Source: Planctomycetota bacterium (GTDB lineage: Bacteria; Planctomycetota; Phycisphaerae; Tepidisphaerales; Tepidisphaeraceae). Taken from it: a DNA stretch of 36,801 nt. Of the stretch, positions 29,259 through 34,334 are shown one piece after another (the stretch's first letter is position 1; the number at the start of each line of letters is the position of its first letter). The position numbers were made by a program, and so were the translations under genes. Under the pieces are notes generated by a model that saw nothing but the letters and a program-made list of their open reading frames with translations, made no database searches and had not been told where the DNA came from. Location of the stretch: positions 1 to 36,801 of the forward strand of contig JBCDCH010000039.1 in the NCBI GenBank assembly GCA_039182125.1, written 5' to 3'.

Positions 29259-29561
29259 ATGGATCGGGCCGAACTGGAAGCGACCTACCTTCGGCTTGTC
29301 CGCGAAGTGCTCCCCGATGCCGCGAAGTTGCGCGACTGGCCGATCCGCTTTGATCACTGCTTCATGCGGATCGTGCTCGATCACCTTTTCGACGGGTGCT
29401 GGTACGACCACCTTTCCCGCGAACAGCCGGCATACCGACAGTTGAGCGATGACCAATTACGCACGGCGATCCGCCTGGCCGAGCGGATTCGTGACGGAGA
29501 CGACGCGATGCTGGCTGCGATGAACAAACAATCGCTTCGCTGGCGCGGTAAGCTGCGTTAG
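29259..29561 (+). CDS. Small conserved protein with FDHCFMRIVLDHLF motif
   Basis: A 100-aa soluble protein. Seen: LPDAAKLRDWPIRFDHCFMR, IVLDHLFDGCWYDHLS, then QPAYRQLSDDQLRTAIRLAE. The motif with adjacent His-Cys and Trp-Tyr is familiar from conserved hypotheticals found next to or fused with acetyltransferase-like genes, but I cannot assign a function. ATG 29259 has a -10-like box at leaderless distance; the frame opens at 29244 with TTG. It ends one base before the HTH gene. Confidence 0.68.
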   Translation: MDRAELEATYLRLVREVLPDAAKLRDWPIRFDHCFMRIVLDHLFDGCWYDHLSREQPAYRQLSDDQLRTAIRLAERIRDGDDAMLAAMNKQSLRWRGKLR

Positions 29562-29562
29562 G

Positions 29563-30072
29563 GTGGTGCGCGTGAAGAGCCATGAAGTCATCCGCGATGC
29601 GGTCAAGGAACCCGGCGTGAAGCAGGTCGCCAGCGCGCTGCGCGTGTCGCAAGCGCTGGTCTACAAGTGGTGCGAGGAGAAGGACGACGGCGAGATCGAG
29701 GGCAGCGGCGCGCGCAACCCACTCGACCGCGTCGCCGAGTTGTACGGGCAGACCAAGGATATCCGCCTGATCCGCTACCTGTGCAACCGCGCGGGCGGGT
29801 TCTTCGTGGCCAACCCGGACCTGGACATCCGCAAGAGCCGGGACGAAGCGATCTTCGACGAGACGCGTTCGATGTTCGGCGAGTTCAGCGAGCTGCTCGA
29901 CGCGATCCACCGAAGCACGGCGAATGACCCGTACATTGATGCCAACGAAGCCGAGATCATCCGGGACAAGTGGGAAGACCTCAAAGCCGTGCTCGAGCGG
30001 TTCGTGACCAAGTGCGAGGAAGGGCACTACCACGTTCTGCCCGAGGAGAAGCAGAAGCTGGGGAAGAAATAA
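29563..30072 (+). CDS. Helix-turn-helix regulatory protein (phage CII-like)
   Basis: A 169-aa protein with an N-terminal HTH: VIRDAVKEPGVKQVASALRV then SQALVYKWCEE (residues about 8-38). The remainder is helical, with VAELYGQTKDIRLIRYLCNR and a C-terminal FVTKCEEGHYHV. The layout recalls phage CII / Phage_CP76-type regulators, but a chromosomal role is more likely because no phage genes are near. Start is GTG; three GTGs (29563, 29566, 29572) are possible. TAAGCT lies eight bases before the first, inside the preceding gene. Confidence 0.75.
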   Translation: MVRVKSHEVIRDAVKEPGVKQVASALRVSQALVYKWCEEKDDGEIEGSGARNPLDRVAELYGQTKDIRLIRYLCNRAGGFFVANPDLDIRKSRDEAIFDETRSMFGEFSELLDAIHRSTANDPYIDANEAEIIRDKWEDLKAVLERFVTKCEEGHYHVLPEEKQKLGKK

Positions 30073-30096
30073 CATCCGGCACCGAGCAACTGCCCC

Positions 30097-30939
30097 ATGG
30101 CCCGCAAGACCTTCACCGCCGACTTTCGCAGGTTCTTCCTGCAGGGATTGCGCGCGTTGGGGCCGACGCTGATCACGCTGGCGATCATTTACTACGTCCT
30201 GAACTTCCTCTGGCGATCGCTGGGGTGGTACGTGATCCAGGCGATCAAGTACGGCTGGGTGTTCGCGCTGGATCGTGGCTGGGTCGATCGCACGAGCTAT
30301 GGCTACATCGAGCGGTACTGGGCCGAGGAAAACTGGTACACGCCCGTCGTTGGCGTGGTCCTGGCGCTGTTGATCATCTACATCGTCGGGCTGTTCGTCG
30401 GCAATCTCATCGGGCAAGGCCTCTACCGGCTCGGCGAAAAGCTCGTGCTGCGCATCCCCGTGGTCAAGCAGATTTACCCGGCGGTCAAGCAAGTGATCGA
30501 CATGTTCCTGGCCGATCCAAGCGACAAGAAAGCCGCCGGCCAGTTCGCCGGGAGCCGCGTCGTCGCGGTGCGGTACCGGGAGGTGGACTTGTGGAGCATC
30601 GGGCTGGTGACCGGAACAGGGTTATCGGCCTTCGACAAGGTGGCACATGAAGACGCCGGCGCTGATCACATGGTCACCGTCTTCATCCCCAGCAGCCCCA
30701 CCGCATTCAGTGGCTATGTCGTGGTGGTGCCCCGCCATGCGGTGCGTGAGTTGCCCATGACGGTCAACGAAGCCATGCAGTTGCTCGTCAGCGGCGGCGT
30801 GGTGCAGCACAGTTCGGAAACATCCCAACGAGCCGCGGCCGCATCGACGCAATCGGCCAAGGCTTCGGCGATCGCAGCCACTACCGCGCCGGCCGCCGAT
30901 CCCGTCGAGCCCGCACCGACAAAGGGCGCGGGTGTTTGA
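30097..30939 (+). CDS. DUF502 family membrane protein
   Basis: A 280-aa protein of the DUF502 family. Seen: two membrane spans (ALGPTLITLAIIYYVLNFLW near 20-40 and VVGVVLALLIIYIVGLFVGN near 85-105), then RIPVVKQIYPAVKQVIDMF, the strand VFIPSSPTAFSGYVVVVP and the SVEEA-like MTVNEAMQLLVSGG. The C-terminal 45 residues are Ala/Thr/Pro-rich and probably disordered. Function is unknown; homologues are widespread in Gram-negative bacteria and plants. It is followed by hpf on the same strand. Confidence 0.88.
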   Translation: MARKTFTADFRRFFLQGLRALGPTLITLAIIYYVLNFLWRSLGWYVIQAIKYGWVFALDRGWVDRTSYGYIERYWAEENWYTPVVGVVLALLIIYIVGLFVGNLIGQGLYRLGEKLVLRIPVVKQIYPAVKQVIDMFLADPSDKKAAGQFAGSRVVAVRYREVDLWSIGLVTGTGLSAFDKVAHEDAGADHMVTVFIPSSPTAFSGYVVVVPRHAVRELPMTVNEAMQLLVSGGVVQHSSETSQRAAAASTQSAKASAIAATTAPAADPVEPAPTKGAGV

Positions 30940-30952
30940 GCCGGCTTTGGTC

Positions 30953-30958
30953 TACAAT
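30953..30958 (+). promoter_or_regulatory. -10 box for hpf
   Basis: TACAAT, then GCGTC, then an ATG at 30964 in frame with hpf. Transcription from about 30964 would give a 60-base leader to the SD-led GTG 31024, or a leaderless long form with 20 extra residues. Confidence 0.45.
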
Positions 30959-31023
30959 GCGTCATGCAGGTGCCAGTTCGCCCGGCTCCTGCACGAACAC
31001 CAGCCCCGAAAAAGGAGTCTTTC

Positions 31024-31338
31024 GTGCATATTCTCGTCACCGTCCGCCAACTCGATGCCAGCGACAAGCTCAAGTCTTTCGCCGAAGAGCGTGCCAACAA
31101 ACTCACGCGCTACTACGACCTGATCCAGGAGATCGAAGTCACCATCGAAGGCGGCAAGGAAGGTCACGAAGGCAATCACGTCGAAGTTCTCGTCAACGCC
31201 GAACACAACAACACGTTCGTCGCCAACGCTTCCGACGACAACCCCTATGCCGCCATTGACGCCTGCTGCGACAAGCTCGAACGGCAGATCAGCGAACACA
31301 AAAAGAAGTTCCGCAACCGCAAACACCAAACCTCCTAG
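31024..31338 (+). CDS. hpf: Ribosome hibernation promoting factor (HPF/RaiA family, short form)
   Basis: Binds the decoding centre of idle 30S subunits and stabilises inactive ribosomes; 104 aa. Seen: HILVTVRQLDASDKLKSFAE, ERANKLTRYYDLIQEIEVTI, and DDNPYAAIDACCDKLERQIS with a basic tail KKKFRNRK, all typical. It lacks the C-terminal domain of long HPF, so 100S formation would need a partner. GTG 31024 is chosen for AAAAGGAG six bases upstream and the standard N-terminus; ATG 30964 would add 20 Pro/Ala-rich residues. Next to ptsN, as in many proteobacteria. Confidence 0.9.
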   Translation: MHILVTVRQLDASDKLKSFAEERANKLTRYYDLIQEIEVTIEGGKEGHEGNHVEVLVNAEHNNTFVANASDDNPYAAIDACCDKLERQISEHKKKFRNRKHQTS

Positions 31339-31356
31339 GTTCGTCCTTGGTCATTT

Positions 31357-31432
31357 GTCCTTCGTCCTTTGTGCCCGATCCGGCGATCGTTGCGATCGGC
31401 AGCGTCACCGCTGACGGCAAAGGACGAAGGAC
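31357..31432 (+). repeat. 15-bp inverted repeat with nested hairpins
   Basis: GTCCTTCGTCCTTTG (31357-31371) is perfectly complementary to CAAAGGACGAAGGAC (31418-31432). Between them are CCGATC/GATCGG (31375-31380, 31395-31400) and a CGTCA/TGACG hairpin. The region fills the hpf-ptsN gap and could fold into a branched RNA. The arms resemble the short Fc-type repeats (GTCCTT units) I recall from planctomycete intergenic DNA. Confidence 0.65.
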
Positions 31433-31454
31433 CAGGAACAAAGAACATCACCCC

Positions 31455-31919
31455 ATGAAGCTGCAAGAGTTCATCGTCCACGACGCGATCGTCCCCGACC
31501 TGCAGGCCACCGATCGCGACGGTGCGATCCGCGAGCTGGTCAGTTCCCTCGCCGCCGCCGGTGCCATCGAGCCGGACGGGTCCGACGAGATCGTCGCCGC
31601 CTTGATCAAGCGGGAGCAAAACGGCTCCACCGGCTTCGGCAAAGGCGTGGCCGTCCCTCACGTCAAGCACCCCAAGGTCAACAAGATGGTCGGCACCGTC
31701 GGCCGAAGCGCCTCTGGCATCGACTTCACCGCGCTCGACAGCCAGCCGGTCTACTCCATCGTCCTGTTGCTGAGCCCCGACAACGAGCCGCAACAGCACC
31801 TGCAGGCGATGGAAATCGTGTTCCGGTCGTTGCAAAAGGACATGTTCCGCCGGTTCCTGCGTCAGTCCGAGACGCGCGAAGCCATCGTCGACCTGCTCGA
31901 GGAAGCCGACAACGGATAG
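31455..31919 (+). CDS. ptsN: PTS IIA-Ntr family protein
   Basis: Phosphoryl acceptor of the regulatory phosphotransferase system; 154 aa. Seen: an EIIA(Ntr/Fru) fold with IREFV-like LVSSLAAAGAIEP, ALIKREQNGSTGFGKGVAVP and the active His in AVPHVKHP (H69), and LLLSPDNEPQQHLQAMEIV near residue 100-120. It has no attached EIIB or EIIC, so it cannot import sugar by itself; regulation of K+, N or stress functions is typical. ATG 31455 begins the conserved fold. HPr follows after 64 bases with its own SD. Confidence 0.92.
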   Translation: MKLQEFIVHDAIVPDLQATDRDGAIRELVSSLAAAGAIEPDGSDEIVAALIKREQNGSTGFGKGVAVPHVKHPKVNKMVGTVGRSASGIDFTALDSQPVYSIVLLLSPDNEPQQHLQAMEIVFRSLQKDMFRRFLRQSETREAIVDLLEEADNG

Positions 31920-31983
31920 ATCGGCCTTGGCAGCGAAGTTGGCGACGACGGTCCGAGATCACGGGAGGAGGAGTCCCGGTGTC

Positions 31984-32277
31984 ATGGCGAGTATCGAGCG
32001 GCAAATCACGATCCAGAACGACAACGGACTGCACGCCCGCCCGGCGATGCAGTTCGTCGACTGCGCCAACGCTTTCTCGGCCAACATCACCGTGATCCGC
32101 GCCGCCGACCACCCCGAAGGGCCCGCCGAAGCCGACGCGAAAAGTGTCATGCAGATGCTCACCCTCGCCGCGACCAAAGGCACGATCCTCACCGTCGTCG
32201 CGGAGGGCGACGACGCCGAAGACGCACTGAAGCAGTTGGAGCAAATGGTGCATGACAAGTTCGGAGAAGAAAGCTAG
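31984..32277 (+). CDS. ptsH: HPr phosphocarrier protein
   Basis: Small phosphocarrier between enzyme I and EIIA; 97 aa. Seen: QNDNGLHARPAMQFVDCA with phospho-accepting H17, and DAKSVMQMLTLAATKGT, where S54 matches the regulatory Ser46 of Gram-positive HPr (an HPr-kinase target). No hprK is visible in the window. Start ATG 31984 follows GGAGGAGGAG (about 31964-31973), a long SD; the upstream 31927 start would add a non-homologous leader. ptsI starts 18 bases downstream. Confidence 0.93.
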   Translation: MASIERQITIQNDNGLHARPAMQFVDCANAFSANITVIRAADHPEGPAEADAKSVMQMLTLAATKGTILTVVAEGDDAEDALKQLEQMVHDKFGEES

Positions 32278-32295
32278 CCCCGTCCGCTTCACACC

Positions 32296-34047
32296 ATGGA
32301 GATTTTCAAAGGCATCGGCGTTTCTCCCGGCGTGGTCGTCAGCACCGCAGTGGTGCTCGACGCCGAGGATGTAAGCGTCCCGCGCCGCACCGTCGCGCCC
32401 GACGCCATCACTGAAGAGCTCCAACGCATCGACCTGGCCGTCGAACATGCCATCGACGATCTGACCAATCTCCGCGACGACATGGCCGACAGCCATGGCA
32501 GCGACATCGGCGGCATTTTCGACTTCCACCTCGGTATTCTGCGGGATAAGTCGATCCTCAAGCGCATCCGGACTTCGGTCGAAACCGAACAACTCGCGGC
32601 CGAGTCCGCCGTCCACGGCATCCTGCAGGACACCGCCGCCAAGTTCCTCGGGCTCAAGGACAAGTACTTCGCCGAGCGGGTCAAGGACGTTTACGACATC
32701 GAGCGTCGCCTGCTCCGCCGGCTCATCGGACAACAGCACGAGGCCCTCACCGCCCTCTCCGGAGACGTCGCGGTCATCGCCCACGACCTGCTCCCGTCGC
32801 AAACCGCCGCGCTCGACAAGCGTCACGTCAAGGGCTTCGCGACGGATGTCGGCGGCCGAACGAGCCACACCGCCATCGTCGCCCGGGCGATGAACATCCC
32901 GGCCGTCGTCGGCCTCGGCAATGCCACCGCCGCGCTGTCCAACGGCGACGTCGTCATCATCGACGGCACGCGCGGCATGGTCATCGTCCACCCGGACAAG
33001 GATCAAATCGCCGAGTACCGCGCCAGCGAACGCCAACAGGCCAAGGTCCAGATGGAGCTCGCCAAGCTCCGAGACCTGCCCGCCGAGACGGCCGATCCGC
33101 CGCCCAACACCTACCGCGTCGCCCTCGAGGCCAACATCGAGTTCCCAGCCGAGATCAGCGACGCCGTCGAGCAAGGTGCCGAAGGAATCGGCCTGTACCG
33201 CACCGAGTTCCTCTATCTCGCTTCCAAGCAAGAGCCGAGCGAGGAAGACCATTTCGCCGCCTACCACGACGCGCTCCAGCGGCTCGACGGCAAGCCGCTG
33301 ACCATCCGCACCCTCGACCTCGGGGCCGACAAGTACTCCGAGGATCAGGCCCGCACCCCCGAGAAGAACCCTTTTCTCGGCGATCGCTCCATCCGCATGT
33401 GCCTGCACGACATTCCGATGTTCAAGCGGCAACTGCGGGCCATCCTCCGTGCCAGCGCTCACGGCACCGTCAAGGTCATGTTCCCAATGATCTCCACGTT
33501 GATGGAACTGCGTCAGGCCAAGATGGTCCTCGGCGACGTCATGGAGGAGCTCGAAGACGAAGGCATCCCCTTCGACCGCGACATCCCGATCGGCATGATG
33601 GTCGAAGTCCCCGCCGCGGCGTTCATGGCCCCGCAGTTCGCCAAGGAGGTCGATTTCTTCTCGATCGGGACCAACGACCTCATCCAGTACACCCTGGCGG
33701 TCGATAGAACCAACGAGCGCGTCGCGGGCCTGTTCAACCCCGCCCACCCTGCCGTGCTCGGGCTCATCCGCGACGTCATCCGCGCCGCCCAGCGGGCCAA
33801 GATCCCCGCCAGCGTCTGCGGCGAGATGGCCGGCGAACCGCTCTACACCCTGCTTTTGCTGGGCCTGGGCCTGCACACCTTCAGCATGAACGGCCCTGAC
33901 GTGCCGGAGGTCAAGAAGATCATCCGCAACACCACCATGGACCACGCCCGCACCGTCGCGCGCAAGGTCATGAGCTTCGACAGCGAACGCCAAGTCATCC
34001 ATTACCTCCGCGAACAGACCCGAACCATCCTGCCCGAAGCCTTCTGA
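32296..34047 (+). CDS. ptsI: Phosphoenolpyruvate-protein phosphotransferase (enzyme I)
   Basis: Transfers phosphate from PEP to HPr; 583 aa, the normal length. Seen: GIGVSPGVVVSTAVVLD at the N-terminus, swivelling-domain active site GGRTSHTAIVARAMNIP (H191), LYRTEFLYL, the PEP-binding TIRTLDLGADK, IGMMVEVPAAAFMA, DFFSIGTNDLIQYTLAVDR, and the catalytic Cys region PASVCGEMAG. No GAF domain is fused, so it is the ptsI and not the ptsP type. Together with ptsN and HPr it forms a complete phosphorelay lacking a sugar permease. Confidence 0.96.
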   Translation: MEIFKGIGVSPGVVVSTAVVLDAEDVSVPRRTVAPDAITEELQRIDLAVEHAIDDLTNLRDDMADSHGSDIGGIFDFHLGILRDKSILKRIRTSVETEQLAAESAVHGILQDTAAKFLGLKDKYFAERVKDVYDIERRLLRRLIGQQHEALTALSGDVAVIAHDLLPSQTAALDKRHVKGFATDVGGRTSHTAIVARAMNIPAVVGLGNATAALSNGDVVIIDGTRGMVIVHPDKDQIAEYRASERQQAKVQMELAKLRDLPAETADPPPNTYRVALEANIEFPAEISDAVEQGAEGIGLYRTEFLYLASKQEPSEEDHFAAYHDALQRLDGKPLTIRTLDLGADKYSEDQARTPEKNPFLGDRSIRMCLHDIPMFKRQLRAILRASAHGTVKVMFPMISTLMELRQAKMVLGDVMEELEDEGIPFDRDIPIGMMVEVPAAAFMAPQFAKEVDFFSIGTNDLIQYTLAVDRTNERVAGLFNPAHPAVLGLIRDVIRAAQRAKIPASVCGEMAGEPLYTLLLLGLGLHTFSMNGPDVPEVKKIIRNTTMDHARTVARKVMSFDSERQVIHYLREQTRTILPEAF

Positions 34048-34334
34048 ACCAGCGGACGAGTTGGCGTCGTCGCTTTGCCCGACGAAACAAGACGCTACAC
34101 TCGGCCGGTCCGATAACGGACACGCAGCTAACGAACCACCCATGAACCCTCCGCCGGCCCTCCGCCGCGGACTCACCCCAAACCCGGAACGCCGCCGAGC
34201 GGCCCGCTTCGAAGCCCCGACTCACCCGAGTCACCGGTTCACCTGAATCGACCGACGCGCCCGGCCCCCGACGTTCCCCAAAGCCCCGCCCGCCACCCAA
34301 TCACTCCGCGGGCCATGGCAAGGAATCTCCGACC
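34048..34334 (+). promoter_or_regulatory. Long leader of the RNase E/G gene
   Basis: A 287-base stretch with no supported gene. A candidate promoter is TTGCCC (34075-34080), 15 bases, TACACT (34096-34101). If used, the 5' leader is about 225 bases, as in other RNase E genes that control their own mRNA. An out-of-frame 34-codon ORF (34142-34246, MNPPPALRRG start) could be a leader peptide. AAGGA (34320-34324) is a plausible SD for TTG 34335. Confidence 0.4.

Noticed and set aside
29563-30072. Prophage remnant because of the CII-like HTH protein
   Set aside because: No integrase, structural genes or attachment-like repeats nearby; neighbours are housekeeping genes.
34061-34246. 61-codon frame between ptsI and the RNase E gene as a protein gene
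   Set aside because: Low-complexity Pro/Arg composition and no start signal at 34061; only a short leader peptide from 34142 is kept as a possibility.
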